From Actinomycetota bacterium (GTDB taxonomy: Bacteria; Actinomycetota; Actinomycetes; S36-B12; GCA-2699445), in assembly GCA_020438795.1 (NCBI GenBank), contig JAGQTY010000015.1:1-51011 (forward strand): DNA of 51,011 bases, in the 5' to 3' direction. Shown here one piece after another: positions 42,154 to 50,979 of this stretch; within the stretch, counting starts at the first letter, position 1; each line of letters starts with the position of its first letter. The position numbers were made by a program, and so were the translations under genes. Below the pieces are notes generated by a model, which saw only the letters and a list, made by a program, of their open reading frames with translations, did no database searches and was not told where the DNA came from.

Positions 42154-43971
42154 ATGAAGAAGCTTGCAGTTTCAGTCATCGCCGTCGGAGTGGCAGCCAT
42201 CGGCATGTCAGCCCCCGCCATGGCCCAGGACGAAGTCACACCCGCGCCGTCAGACACTGTGACCGCCCAGGCCGGCGACGGCATCAAAGTGAAATGGGAC
42301 TGGTCGATGCCGTCCGGCATGATCGACGACATGACGTTCGTGCCCACCACTGACGAGAGCGATCCTGACTTCTGGGAGGGTGGAAGCTACGTTCCGGGGC
42401 CCGATGGCATCCCCGACGACATGATGCGGATACCCGGCCACTACCCGGATGCGCTGCAGTCGGTGTACGGCAAACTGCCCAAGAACGACAAGTTCAAGGT
42501 CGTCCTGGATGCGTCCGGCACCTCAGGGGGTCATGGCAGACTGACCTGCCATTGGAAGGTCACCGCCGACAAGACGTACAAGGCCAAGAAGGCGTGTTCC
42601 AAGACTGTTTCCATGAAGCTGCCCGAGGGCAAGCAGAAGCTGCGACTGAAGGTGACCGACAAGGAGGGTCACAGCAAGACGGTGGCCTCACACGTCAGGG
42701 TGAAGAACACCCTGATCGCCATCATGGGAGACTCCTTCGCCTCCGGTGAGGGCATCCCGCCCTTCACGAATCCCGATATCCGCACCAACCCGAACGCTCG
42801 GCAGGTCGCCTGGGACATGGGTGGCTGCAACCGGACCCGTTGGAGTGGATTCGTCAGGTCAGCCCAGGCGCTCGAGAGCGTTGACAACCGCAGCAACGTG
42901 ACGCTCGTCGACGTTGCCTGCGCGGGCGGCGAGGTCCAGAAGGGACACATCACCAGCCTGCAGAAGGACGGTGGCAGCTACAAGGTCGTCGAGTATGAGA
43001 CAGGGGGAATCCTGTATCCCCAGTCATGGGTGGGCTACGACGGCCTGCCACGGCAGACCGAGTTCCAGCCGCCCCAGATCGACCAGGTCAACGCGATCAC
43101 CCGTGGCAACACGGTGGACCTGACGTTGCTTAGCATCGGAGGCAATGACGCCGGACTCTCCGACATCGCACTCACCTGCACGATCTATGACTACGTGATC
43201 CCCCTGACGCTCAAGACTCCGTCGAACTGCTACGACCAGATTCCGCTGAATCTGGATGGCAAGCCCAACGCCCGACCGCTCTACGAGGTGGCCAACGACA
43301 ACCTGGAAGACCTGCAGCAGCGCTACGACCGGATGGCTCCCTGCTTCGGCGCCGGCTCCGGTCCGTGCAAGACCTGGAAGCTCACCAGCAGCGGACCGGC
43401 CACCGAAGCCACGAACGCTCAGCCGGTCTACGTGAGCAAGCCCAAGAACCTGGTGCATGCGGTCTATCCGGACCTGACGACGACCACTGATGCAGGCGCC
43501 ATCGTCCCCTGTTTCATCGGCGCCCTTCCCCAGTCCCCGATGAACCAGATCGACAATACCTGGGCCTGGGACTCGCTGTACGTCGGCCAGCCGGGCACGA
43601 CGATCACGTTGCCGACGCAGTACTCTCCGCCACTGAAGACGCCCAGCCCCGCCTCCTTCACCCAGACCGGCAGCGGTCTGGTCCCGCTGATCGAGCGCAA
43701 CCACGAACTGTTCGGCTGGACCGCCGCCAGCAGCTTCCTCGAAGCGTCCCGGGGTCACGGGCTGTGCGCGGGCGACGAGGCCTGGGAGTACGGCGTTACA
43801 GAGTCCGCACTCCCCCAGGACAAGGTCGTCAATCTCAACTCGACACTGCACCCGAACAACTCGGGCCAGGAGGGATACGAGGAGATGCTCAGCGGGATCG
43901 GCCTGAAGCGGACCCGACTGCCCGTCTCGAAGCCGAAGACCATCGTGGTTCCCAAGAAGGGACTCGGCTGA
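42154..43971 (+). CDS. Exported SGNH/GDSL-type lipase or esterase
   Basis: A 605-residue protein with a signal peptide (LAVSVIAVGVAAIGMSAPAMA). Residues 110-185 look like an Ig-like or PKD-type beta domain with paired cysteines. The SGNH hydrolase follows: block I IAIMGDSFASGEG (Ser194), block III SIGGNDAG (329-332), and the His block LHPNNSGQEGY (His566, three residues past the usual Asp position, which here is not obvious). Such exported enzymes cleave lipid or carbohydrate esters. The chain is longer than simple GDSL lipases because of insertions between the blocks. It is divergent from alkB, which makes a role in lipid use plausible but unproven. Confidence 0.85.
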   Translation: MKKLAVSVIAVGVAAIGMSAPAMAQDEVTPAPSDTVTAQAGDGIKVKWDWSMPSGMIDDMTFVPTTDESDPDFWEGGSYVPGPDGIPDDMMRIPGHYPDALQSVYGKLPKNDKFKVVLDASGTSGGHGRLTCHWKVTADKTYKAKKACSKTVSMKLPEGKQKLRLKVTDKEGHSKTVASHVRVKNTLIAIMGDSFASGEGIPPFTNPDIRTNPNARQVAWDMGGCNRTRWSGFVRSAQALESVDNRSNVTLVDVACAGGEVQKGHITSLQKDGGSYKVVEYETGGILYPQSWVGYDGLPRQTEFQPPQIDQVNAITRGNTVDLTLLSIGGNDAGLSDIALTCTIYDYVIPLTLKTPSNCYDQIPLNLDGKPNARPLYEVANDNLEDLQQRYDRMAPCFGAGSGPCKTWKLTSSGPATEATNAQPVYVSKPKNLVHAVYPDLTTTTDAGAIVPCFIGALPQSPMNQIDNTWAWDSLYVGQPGTTITLPTQYSPPLKTPSPASFTQTGSGLVPLIERNHELFGWTAASSFLEASRGHGLCAGDEAWEYGVTESALPQDKVVNLNSTLHPNNSGQEGYEEMLSGIGLKRTRLPVSKPKTIVVPKKGLG

Positions 43972-44026
43972 CCCCCGATCGGGTTCGCAACAGGACGATC
44001 CGCCACGTGCGCAATACCGTGGAGAT

Positions 44027-45064
44027 GTGAGGAAACTGCGTTCCCTGGCCGTCGTGGCGTTCGCGGGTCTGCTCCTGCTCACCGCCTGCGGCGGTGGCAG
44101 CGAGCCGAGTCCGTCCGCGACGCCGGCCGCTTCGACCCAGGCGGAGATCTTCCTCGCTGCGGCTGACGACCCCATGGCGGACCCGTTCACCACTGACACC
44201 GCCATCGACGTGGGGACGGCCAACCAGACGCCGACCGCTTCGCCCACCAATACCGCCGCTAGCGAGGTGACCGCCAGGACCGGGACGGACCCCGAACTCT
44301 ACGCGGCCGCGGACAGACCCGCGTGCGATGTCGAAAAGCTCATCTCCGACCTGCAGGCGAATCCAACGGCACGCGGCGCCTGGGCAGACATCCGGGGAAT
44401 CCAGGAGTCGGAGATTCCGGAGTATCTGCGTGGTCTGGCCCCGGTGGTATTGCGATACGACACCAGAGTCACCAACCACCGCTACACCGACGGGTCAGGC
44501 TTCGCGTTCCAGGCCGTCCTGGAGGCGGGCACGGCGGTACTCGTCGACAACACCGGGATGCCGGTGGTCCGCTGCGCCTGCGGCAACCCACTGCTTGCCC
44601 CGAAAGCAGCGACAGACGGCGCCACCTACCAGGGCACCGCCTGGCCCGGTTTCAGCCCTGACACTGTCATCGTGGTCACTCCGGGCGCAACCGTCACGGT
44701 GATTGTCTGCATCAGGATCAACACGACGGTCACCATCGACGTGCCGGTCTCTTCCGGACCCGGCGACGGCTCCGCGACGCCCAGCAGCGGCGGCTCAGGC
44801 ACCGCCGGCGCTACGGCGACCGCAACGGCCACCGCACCCACCGGGGCTCCTGCCAGCGGCGACTACACCAGTTGCGCACGCCGATACGGCGAACTCGTGC
44901 GCGACCTGACCCTCAACGGCGGCATGGATGCGGGCCAGGCCGAGCAGTGGGCGGCCAAGGCGAAGCAGGCCGCAGCGCTGGCCAGCTCCGGCGATCTTGC
45001 CGGCGCCTACGCGATCTGCTGGGAGAGCGTCAGCGAGATGGAAGCCGAACTGGCCACTCGCTGA
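44027..45064 (+). CDS. DUF6777-type exported lipoprotein
   Basis: A 345-residue protein starting with a lipoprotein signal (LRSLAVVAFAGLLLLTAC, lipid-carrying Cys21) and a Ser/Thr/Pro-rich linker. The body, with EIFLAAADDPMADPFT, RGAWADIRGI, LRYDTRVTNHRYTDG and MPVVRCACGNPL, matches what I recall of the DUF6777 family of actinobacterial surface proteins; its function is unknown. A second low-complexity linker (GATATATATAP) leads to a helical C-terminal piece with two cysteines (CARRYGEL, AICWESV). The GTG start has only a weak, close Shine-Dalgarno. It follows the SGNH gene after 55 bases on the same strand and may be co-transcribed. Confidence 0.75.
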   Translation: MRKLRSLAVVAFAGLLLLTACGGGSEPSPSATPAASTQAEIFLAAADDPMADPFTTDTAIDVGTANQTPTASPTNTAASEVTARTGTDPELYAAADRPACDVEKLISDLQANPTARGAWADIRGIQESEIPEYLRGLAPVVLRYDTRVTNHRYTDGSGFAFQAVLEAGTAVLVDNTGMPVVRCACGNPLLAPKAATDGATYQGTAWPGFSPDTVIVVTPGATVTVIVCIRINTTVTIDVPVSSGPGDGSATPSSGGSGTAGATATATATAPTGAPASGDYTSCARRYGELVRDLTLNGGMDAGQAEQWAAKAKQAAALASSGDLAGAYAICWESVSEMEAELATR

Positions 45065-45093
45065 GCGACGACCGGCACCGAGGCAGGGAACCT

Positions 45094-45109
45094 GGCGCAG
45101 GCCCGCGCC
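45094..45109. terminator. Short hairpin between convergent genes
   Basis: GGCGC and GCGCC pair around a 6-nt loop in the 52-base gap between the lipoprotein gene and the small acidic protein gene. The stem is only five pairs, so this is a weak call. Confidence 0.3.
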
Positions 45110-45116
45110 GGCGGCT

Positions 45117-45266
45117 TCACCCGTCGTCGAGCCCCGCGTCGCGGGTGCGCTTCTCGATCAGTCCCTGATCCTCATGAGCATCACGCTCCGAGACATGCTC
45201 CTCCATGCGCTCGATGGCTTCGTCCACCGAAGCCTTCTCCTGCAGTTCCTCATCGGGGTCAATCAT
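45117..45266 (-). CDS. Small acidic protein of 49 residues, unknown
   Basis: The ATG at 45266 is preceded by AGGAGG with a six-base spacer, close to ideal, which is the main reason to believe it. The product begins MIDPDEELQEKASVDEAIE and is very acidic, with a central helical stretch (EAIERMEEHVSERD) and no hydrophobic core. It may be a partner or regulatory peptide. It stands alone between two convergent/codirectional neighbours. No family is recognised. Confidence 0.6.
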   Translation of the reverse strand: MIDPDEELQEKASVDEAIERMEEHVSERDAHEDQGLIEKRTRDAGLDDG

Positions 45267-45383
45267 TGCGGGCCTCCTGCGACTGATTCTCCCCCGCCAG
45301 CGCACCGGACGCAGCGTCAGCGGCGAAGCTGGGCCGACCGGGTCAGCCATATGCCGCGGGCGCGGCGCTGGTGCTACACGGTC

Positions 45384-45962
45384 TCACTGCGGCCAGCCAC
45401 GCTCACCTCGCGCCGCTGCCTCGACGATTCGCTCGATCCGATTCGCCCTGGTCGCCGGACGCTTGGCACTGACGACCCACCAGAGCGCCTGCTTCCTGGC
45501 TGAGGGCGGGTAGGCGTCGTAGCCCTGCTGCGCACCTGGGAGACCGGCCAGCGCGGCGGCCAGGTCAGCAGGAACCTCCAGCCGCTCCACGGCGTCCAGC
45601 ACGGTCCAGCTTCCGTCAGCCTTGGCCCTGCGGATCGCGGCCAGACCAGCAGCCTCGATGAGCCCCTGTTCCTGCAATCGCGCGACGCGCTGCTTGTTCG
45701 AAGCCGACCACGTGGACCCGCGCTTGCGTGGCGTGAGCAACTGCATGCCGCGTTGCTCATCGAGTCTGCGCACCGTGGAATCGATCCAGCCGAAGCACAG
45801 CGCCTCCTGCACGACCTCGTCGTAGCTGATGTTCGCCAGCCCGGACCGCTGCTTGTAGGTGACCAGCCAGATGCCGGGCGATTCGTCGGCATGCGCGATG
45901 AACCATTCGCGCAGCTCCCTTCTGCTGTTCACGAAGACCTGCTCAAGATCCGCCAGACCCAT
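45384..45962 (-). CDS. YdeI/OmpD-associated family protein
   Basis: From the ATG at 45962 (MGLADLEQVFVNSRRELREWF) the product is 192 residues, a normal family length. Conserved stretches include SPGIWLVTYKQRSG, SYDEVVQEALCFGWIDSTVRRLDE, TPRKRGSTWSASNKQRVARL, and the C-terminal SARKQALWWVVSAKRPATRANRIERIV. Relatives are called YdeI/OmpD-associated or bacteriocin-protection proteins, but their biochemical role is not established. It is cytosolic (no signal). An upstream in-frame ATG region reads like antisense sequence of the neighbouring methyltransferase and is rejected. Confidence 0.85.
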   Translation of the reverse strand: MGLADLEQVFVNSRRELREWFIAHADESPGIWLVTYKQRSGLANISYDEVVQEALCFGWIDSTVRRLDEQRGMQLLTPRKRGSTWSASNKQRVARLQEQGLIEAAGLAAIRRAKADGSWTVLDAVERLEVPADLAAALAGLPGAQQGYDAYPPSARKQALWWVVSAKRPATRANRIERIVEAAARGERGWPQ

Positions 45963-46029
45963 GACACCAGTCTGGCCGGTGCGCCTTCTCAGTACAGCAC
46001 GAACCCGCAATCCCCGCACTGAGCCGTCC

Positions 46030-48096
46030 TCAGGGTGGTTTCGGGCCGACCTGCCCGAGCCACCAGTCACGCACATCGCGTCGCGGCTCACAGGCTTTCG
46101 CGAAGTCGGCCAGCAGCCGCGACCGCCTGGCCCCATGGTCCAGCGCGCTGTCGTCGACAGCTGCAATCTGCTGTCCGCCGGACGACGCGAGCTGCAGCCG
46201 GGCGAACTGCTCGCCTGCGGCCACCAGCGCGATCGGCAGGCTCACCAACTGCCTGGCTGTGAGCCGGATGCTCGTGGCGGTCAGTCCGGCACCAGCGGCA
46301 TGGGTTGCTGCGTAGGCGCTCGCACCGGGCGATGAGAGGCTGGCCGCGGCAGTCCACAGCAGGTCGGTGTCCGCGACCGTAGCGGTGATCACCGGCACCG
46401 ACGGCAGCCAGCAGCCCGCCTCGTCGACCACGACCTCGATGACCCTGCCCTGGGCGGCGACCAGGATCTTGGGAACCAGCCTGGTATCGGCCCATGCCCC
46501 GAGTCGCGGGTCCCGCTCCCGCAGCGCGGCGAGGTCGACCCGGGGAGCCCGCCAGGCCCGCTTGCCGAGCCTCGTGCTTCGTCTGCCCCAGCGCAGCTCA
46601 CCGGCTCCGATCAGCCCGGCGGTGATGATCGGAGGGTATTCGTCGTCGGACATCCCCGGTTCGTGCTCCACGATGTGCGGCAGCAGGCCGTAGTACTGGT
46701 CCCGGAAGTCCGCGGTGGCGCTGAGCAATCCACTCAGATCGCTGTCCCGGGGCCCAACTCTGGGCACACCGCGCAGGTCTGCCCATAACCCCGACCAGGT
46801 GGGCAGGTCCTGGCCACTGCTCCATCCGTTCGAGGTCGGTGGGTTTCCGGTGTAGCGCTCCACCTTGTCGGGCTCTGAGCGCCTGGGTGGACACCGCCTC
46901 CAGACGAAGGCGCAGGTATCCACCGCAGCTTCGAAGTCCATGCCCTGCGAGAGCCACAAAGACCGCAGGCGCCCGCTTTCGGTGAGCGCACTTCGGACCG
47001 CACGTGCATGGCTCGCGGCCAGGAACGCCTGTGGCATCACGAGTCCGACGGTTCCACCATTGCGGACGAGTCGCCCGCAGAGTGCGGCGAAGACCGCGCT
47101 GGTATCGGTGAAGGCACCGATCGGATATCCGTTGTCGCGCAAGACTCGCCCGCGCGCCTGCGACCGGGCTGTGTGGCGACGTGTCCCGGCCAGGAAGGGC
47201 GGGTTGCCGATACAGGCGTCAAAGCCACGCTGGGCCTGGTGGGGGAACTCCAGTGGCCAGTGCAACGGTGCGGCATCCACGGGGACACCCCGCCCGGACA
47301 GCCAGTCCGTCGCAGCACTGCGTCCATGGAAGTCCATGTCCATCGGAGCGTGCAGAAGCGAATCACCCACCCTGACGTTGGGCGCGGCCTGAACCAGCGA
47401 CAGCGTCTCGTCGCCGAGCTCGAGCCAGATCGCCATCCGGGTCAGCTCGGCCGCCACAGGATCGATATCGACGCCGTGCAGGTTCGACGCGAGCACCCGG
47501 GGATCGGTCTGCGGTTCTGCTGCCCCGCGCAGGAACCGCAGAGCAGCCGTGAGAATCACGCCCCCGCCACAGGCGGGATCGCAGACGAGCAGAGCCTCGG
47601 GCCGGCGATCGAGCACCTGAGCAGCCAGGCACTGCTCCACCAACCACGCCGCGAGCGGGGGCGGGGTGTAGAAGGCGCCCTGCTGCCGACGACGATTGCC
47701 GACCGGAGTCGCGGTCTCTTCGTCGGACACGAATCCGACGGGGACCAGCTGGTCGGCGAGCAGTACTTGATGGAGACCAGCAAGGTCGTCAACGGTTCCG
47801 GGCAGTGCCGACTCCGGCAGCAGGGCCAGCGCTGCCAGCAGGTCCTCGTCCTGCAGCGAAGGCGCGTCCCCGAAGACGTGCCCCCAGGCCTGCTCGGAAG
47901 ACCGTTCGCCGAAGAGCCCCCGGCGCTGCAGGAGCAGCAGGAAGCACGCCCGGACCAGCGCAAGGTGAGCAGCGGGGCTGGCCCAACCGAACTCTTCCGG
48001 GCTGGGCGACTCGCCGGGGCCCCTGGTTCCGGTCTTCAGCAGAGACGCCACGGTCGGGTCCGTCAGCAGCGCCACACCGCCCCTGCGGTCAGCCAT
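46030..48096 (-). CDS. Orphan N6-adenine DNA methyltransferase (Eco57I-like)
   Basis: A 688-residue protein from the ATG at 48096. FYTPPPLAAWLVEQCL leads into the SAM-binding motif I DPACGGG (173-179), and the catalytic motif IV is NPPF (298-301) in ACIGNPPFLAGTR, as in gamma-class N6-adenine methylases such as Eco57I and type I HsdM relatives. VGLVMPQAFLA and a late target-recognition-like region follow. No nuclease motif (PD-ExK or HNH) is seen in the chain, and no restriction gene is adjacent. The start overlaps the HIT gene end by eight bases, so the two are probably one transcript. Roles in restriction, phage defence or gene regulation remain open. Confidence 0.85.
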   Translation of the reverse strand: MADRRGGVALLTDPTVASLLKTGTRGPGESPSPEEFGWASPAAHLALVRACFLLLLQRRGLFGERSSEQAWGHVFGDAPSLQDEDLLAALALLPESALPGTVDDLAGLHQVLLADQLVPVGFVSDEETATPVGNRRRQQGAFYTPPPLAAWLVEQCLAAQVLDRRPEALLVCDPACGGGVILTAALRFLRGAAEPQTDPRVLASNLHGVDIDPVAAELTRMAIWLELGDETLSLVQAAPNVRVGDSLLHAPMDMDFHGRSAATDWLSGRGVPVDAAPLHWPLEFPHQAQRGFDACIGNPPFLAGTRRHTARSQARGRVLRDNGYPIGAFTDTSAVFAALCGRLVRNGGTVGLVMPQAFLAASHARAVRSALTESGRLRSLWLSQGMDFEAAVDTCAFVWRRCPPRRSEPDKVERYTGNPPTSNGWSSGQDLPTWSGLWADLRGVPRVGPRDSDLSGLLSATADFRDQYYGLLPHIVEHEPGMSDDEYPPIITAGLIGAGELRWGRRSTRLGKRAWRAPRVDLAALRERDPRLGAWADTRLVPKILVAAQGRVIEVVVDEAGCWLPSVPVITATVADTDLLWTAAASLSSPGASAYAATHAAGAGLTATSIRLTARQLVSLPIALVAAGEQFARLQLASSGGQQIAAVDDSALDHGARRSRLLADFAKACEPRRDVRDWWLGQVGPKPP

Positions 48097-48457
48097 CGAG
48101 CGAGGGCAACCGGGAGAGCGCACTGAGCAGATCGTCGCCGGCACGCCTGGGCACCATGTGCATGTGCGCGTGCGGAACGGTCTGCCAGGCCGCCGCGCCA
48201 CAGTTCCACAGCAGGTTGAATCCCTGGATCGCCGGGTCGTCCGCCTGTAGTCGCTGCGACAGCTCGGCCGCGACATTCTTGGCCTGGCTGGATTCCTCAT
48301 CGCTGAAGTCGAGATAGGTCTCGACATGACGTGCCGGGATCACGAGGCTGTGCCCGGGTACCACCGGATTGATATCGGCGATCGCCACCGTACCGCCGTC
48401 ACGGGCCAGCACCTCGGCGCGCTCGGCGATACCGCAGAAGACACAGAACCCACTCAT
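48089..48457 (-). CDS. HIT-family nucleotide hydrolase/transferase
   Basis: The ATG at 48457 gives 122 residues. CVFCGIAERAEV carries the paired cysteines (zinc) of many bacterial HIT proteins, and the histidine triad is HAHMHMVPR near the C-terminus, with FNLLWNCGAAAWQTVPH before it. HIT proteins hydrolyse AMP-linked compounds or dinucleoside polyphosphates through a His-AMP intermediate. It is upstream of, and overlaps, the methyltransferase. The pairing has no obvious functional logic. Confidence 0.9.
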   Translation of the reverse strand: MSGFCVFCGIAERAEVLARDGGTVAIADINPVVPGHSLVIPARHVETYLDFSDEESSQAKNVAAELSQRLQADDPAIQGFNLLWNCGAAAWQTVPHAHMHMVPRRAGDDLLSALSRLPSLDG

Positions 48458-48521
48458 GCAGTCACTGTATCCCCGCAGCCACGCCGCCGGTTGGTCCGCG
48501 GCCGCGTCGGCCGGGCCGCGC

Positions 48522-49166
48522 TCAGCCCTGCAGTGACCGGAACGCCTCGAGGTGATGCTCACTGGCGGCGCGCAGGTTCGTCAGCACCCGTTCCACATCC
48601 CAGGGCAGCTCGTCGGCGAGCGTCCCGGTCAGATCCCGGATGTCACGACGTTCCACGGCCACCCCGACGGCCACGGCCTCCTCCTCAGAAGTCATGATGC
48701 GCTCAGCGAGTCCGTCGTAGAGATCCTGCAACTCGGCGGACTCGAACTCACCGGGGGTCCCCAGCTCGAAGGTGTCACCCAGGTCGTAGCGGGTCACGAT
48801 GCGGTTCATCGCATCCAGATGCCTCGACTCCGCCCCCTGGATGTTGGCGAAGGTCTGGATCCCGTAGGTGTCGTAGGCCAGCGCGTACAGATCGTGGGCG
48901 ACCTTCTCCTCCTCTGCCAGGACGAGCAACTGCGCCGCGGTCGTGTCGCTCAGTTCGGAGCTGCTGGCACTGCGCTGACCGCCGCCCTGGCCCCATCTCC
49001 CGCCCTGACCTCCGCCGTGAGCCTGGCCAGCCGCGTGCATCTGCGACGCAGCAGGTGTCGCCGTAGTGGCCGAGACGCCCTCGGTCGTGCATGCGGTCAG
49101 TATCAGTCCGGCGGTGGTCGCGACGATGATCGCCGGGACCAGGGTCGAAGTCCTTGAGTTCCTCAT
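48522..49166 (-). CDS. DUF2202 ferritin-like exported lipoprotein
   Basis: A 214-residue lipoprotein (signal IIVATTAGLILTAC, Cys26) with a Gly/Gln-rich linker containing several His (MHAAGQAHGGGQGG). The DUF2202 domain follows: LAEEEKVAHDLYALAYDTYG, FANIQGAESRHLDAM, and a late SEHHLEAFRSLQG, the Glu/His pattern of a ferritin-like four-helix bundle. Family function is undefined. The start is set by GGAAGGAA upstream. An ATACCC-N4-GGGTAT element 29 bases before the start looks like a copper-repressor (CsoR) site, so this may be a metal-responsive surface protein. Confidence 0.85.
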   Translation of the reverse strand: MRNSRTSTLVPAIIVATTAGLILTACTTEGVSATTATPAASQMHAAGQAHGGGQGGRWGQGGGQRSASSSELSDTTAAQLLVLAEEEKVAHDLYALAYDTYGIQTFANIQGAESRHLDAMNRIVTRYDLGDTFELGTPGEFESAELQDLYDGLAERIMTSEEEAVAVGVAVERRDIRDLTGTLADELPWDVERVLTNLRAASEHHLEAFRSLQG

Positions 49167-49194
49167 GATGCTTCCTTCCCTTGCGTTCTAGTCC

Positions 49195-49210
49195 ATACCC
49201 TAGGGGGTAT
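49195..49210 (-). promoter_or_regulatory. CsoR-like operator ATACCC-TAGG-GGGTAT
   Basis: A 16-bp perfect inverted repeat with G-tract arms, like the TACCC-N4-GGGTA sites of actinobacterial CsoR-family copper repressors. It lies between the DUF2202 lipoprotein and the divergent Nudix gene, nearer the former (29 versus 50 bases). No csoR gene is in the window. Confidence 0.5.
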
Positions 49211-49259
49211 ATATGTCAGGACGGTTCGAACAGTGTGAAGGGGAAGCTAAAGTCGAACA

Positions 49260-49736
49260 ATGGACCAGCCCGTGGTGCGCGTCAGCGCCGCAGTGATGCT
49301 CAATGAGCACGACGAGGTACTGCTCGCGACGCGGCCTGCGGGGCGGTCGATGGCCGGGCTCTGGGAATTCCCTGGCGGCAAGATCGAACCGGGCGAGAGC
49401 CCGGGGGAAGCGCTCGTTCGGGAGCTGCGCGAGGAGTTGGGTATCGACACCTCAGCGTGGCCCTGGCAGCACCTCACCACGGTGAAGTACCGCTATCCGG
49501 AATTCAGGTTGGTGATGGACGTGCTGATCGCCGACTACGCCTCGCAGCAGCAGGCCCATCCGGCCGAGGGCCAGGAGCTGCGGTGGGTCTCCCGCCTGGC
49601 ACTGGCTGATTATGAGATGCCGCCTGCTGATGGGCCGGTCCTTGTGGCGCTTTCCAACAGGCTCGGGGCAAGCCACGCTGACGACCCGATTGCCCTATCC
49701 GGATCAACCCGGCAATCCCGCGACAGTCAGCCGTAG
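49260..49736 (+). CDS. Nudix hydrolase, MutT-like
   Basis: A 158-residue protein from an ATG at 49260. It opens VVRVSAAVMLNEHDEVLLATR, and the Nudix box reads GGKIEPGES through RELREELGI with all catalytic Glu residues. ELRWVSRLALADYEMPPAD matches the C-terminal part of MutT/8-oxo-dGTPase relatives, which clean oxidised nucleotides from the pool. About 25 extra residues at the end are Ser/Asp-rich. Its end overlaps the convergent PrsW gene by 10 bases. Confidence 0.9.
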   Translation: MDQPVVRVSAAVMLNEHDEVLLATRPAGRSMAGLWEFPGGKIEPGESPGEALVRELREELGIDTSAWPWQHLTTVKYRYPEFRLVMDVLIADYASQQQAHPAEGQELRWVSRLALADYEMPPADGPVLVALSNRLGASHADDPIALSGSTRQSRDSQP

Positions 49737-50863
49737 CGCGCATCGTGAAGGTCCGACACCAGGACCTCCTCGGTCTGCCGGTCGATCGGCACCGGTCGGG
49801 CGTGCAGTACCGCCAGTCTGGCCAGTGCGGCGTGTACGGCGTCGAAGCGCTTGCGCTGTGCTCTGGGAAGGCGGCGCCGGTAGGACAGCATCACGCGCCA
49901 GTTCACGAAGAGCATGACCTCGTTCTCCGTCAGTCCGTATCGCTGAGCCAGCCACGGCACAGCCGCGCTGAACAGCCGTTGCTGACGTCGTCTTGCGATG
50001 ATGAGCGCGGTCACCACGATCGCGAACAAGCACACGAAGACCAGAATGCCCACCAGTACGATGCCTTCATTCACCAGTTCCGACAGCACGAGCGTGCCGT
50101 TCCAGGTCATGTGCGTGAGCACCGCCAGGGCATACCCCCACAGGAAGTATGGGAATACGGATCTCCCCCGGGCGATGGCAAGCCCGACCGCGAGCCCGAT
50201 CCAGAAGGTGAACAGCGGATGCGCGAAGGGTGTGAGGAGCACGCGGAGGATGAACACCACAAGCAGATCACCGGTCTCGCCCCCATCTGCCAGGTACACC
50301 ATGTCCTCGACCACCGCGAAGCCGATGGCGACCCAGCTCGCGTAGACGATGCCATCGATGACCCCGTCGATCTCGCGCCGCCGGACGATGAACAGCACAC
50401 CGAGGCCTTTGGCGGCCTCCTCCACGATCGGCGCGGAGAACACGGCTGCCACCTCGTCGCCGAACGCGAATCCCACGGCGGAGTTGATGATGAACGCGAT
50501 GCTCACCGCTACCGTAGCCCCCCACAGAACCGCGTGATAGCGACCGGAGAGCGGTTCCGGCTCCACGCGGTCCAGCCACCCGAGGACCGGCAGCACGATG
50601 AGGAGCGGGATCAGGCCCAGCGGAATGGCGATGAAGGAAGTGATGGCCGTCAGGATGAGCAGGAGCACCGTGATCGGTGCGGCCACCAGGACGGGAACGC
50701 TGAGCCACCCCGGGAGGAAAGGCTTCTTCCGGGGGCTCGCCGCGAGCTGGCCCGTCCACGCCCGGCCGTCCCACCAGCGCCAGTCGGCCTGCTGCCAGGG
50801 ATCCGGGTACCAGCCGGGATTGGCGGTGTGCCAGGGCACCGGCGAGAGGAACGGATCTGACAC
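49727..50863 (-). CDS. PrsW-family intramembrane metalloprotease with N-terminal DUF2510
   Basis: A 378-residue protein. NPGWYPDPWQQADWRWWDG near residue 15 is a DUF2510 domain, common at the N-terminus of actinobacterial membrane proteins. About eight transmembrane segments follow. PrsW active-site motifs are visible: APIVEEAAKG (EExxK), AVVEDMVYL (ExxxY), and His in TPFAHPLFTFW and LTHMTWNG. PrsW in Bacillus cleaves the anti-sigma factor RsiW; here no anti-sigma gene is adjacent and the substrate is unknown. A soluble, basic C-terminal tail of about 80 residues is an addition to the core. Confidence 0.88.
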   Translation of the reverse strand: MSDPFLSPVPWHTANPGWYPDPWQQADWRWWDGRAWTGQLAASPRKKPFLPGWLSVPVLVAAPITVLLLILTAITSFIAIPLGLIPLLIVLPVLGWLDRVEPEPLSGRYHAVLWGATVAVSIAFIINSAVGFAFGDEVAAVFSAPIVEEAAKGLGVLFIVRRREIDGVIDGIVYASWVAIGFAVVEDMVYLADGGETGDLLVVFILRVLLTPFAHPLFTFWIGLAVGLAIARGRSVFPYFLWGYALAVLTHMTWNGTLVLSELVNEGIVLVGILVFVCLFAIVVTALIIARRRQQRLFSAAVPWLAQRYGLTENEVMLFVNWRVMLSYRRRLPRAQRKRFDAVHAALARLAVLHARPVPIDRQTEEVLVSDLHDARYG

Positions 50864-50979
50864 GACCTCAGACTATCCAGCGCATGCACCAGGATGAGTT
50901 CCCAGAACTCGCATCAGTGCAGGGGATTCACTCACGCGAAAGGGATAGATTCACATCATCCACCACCGACAGGAGCGGC

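Noticed and set aside
43973..43986. CCCGATCGGG palindrome after the SGNH hydrolase gene
   Set aside because: A ten-base palindrome with no loop cannot form a useful hairpin and is common in GC-rich DNA.
47008..48126. 372-codon open frame on the plus strand opposite the methyltransferase
   Set aside because: No recognisable motif; the minus strand carries DPACGGG and NPPF.
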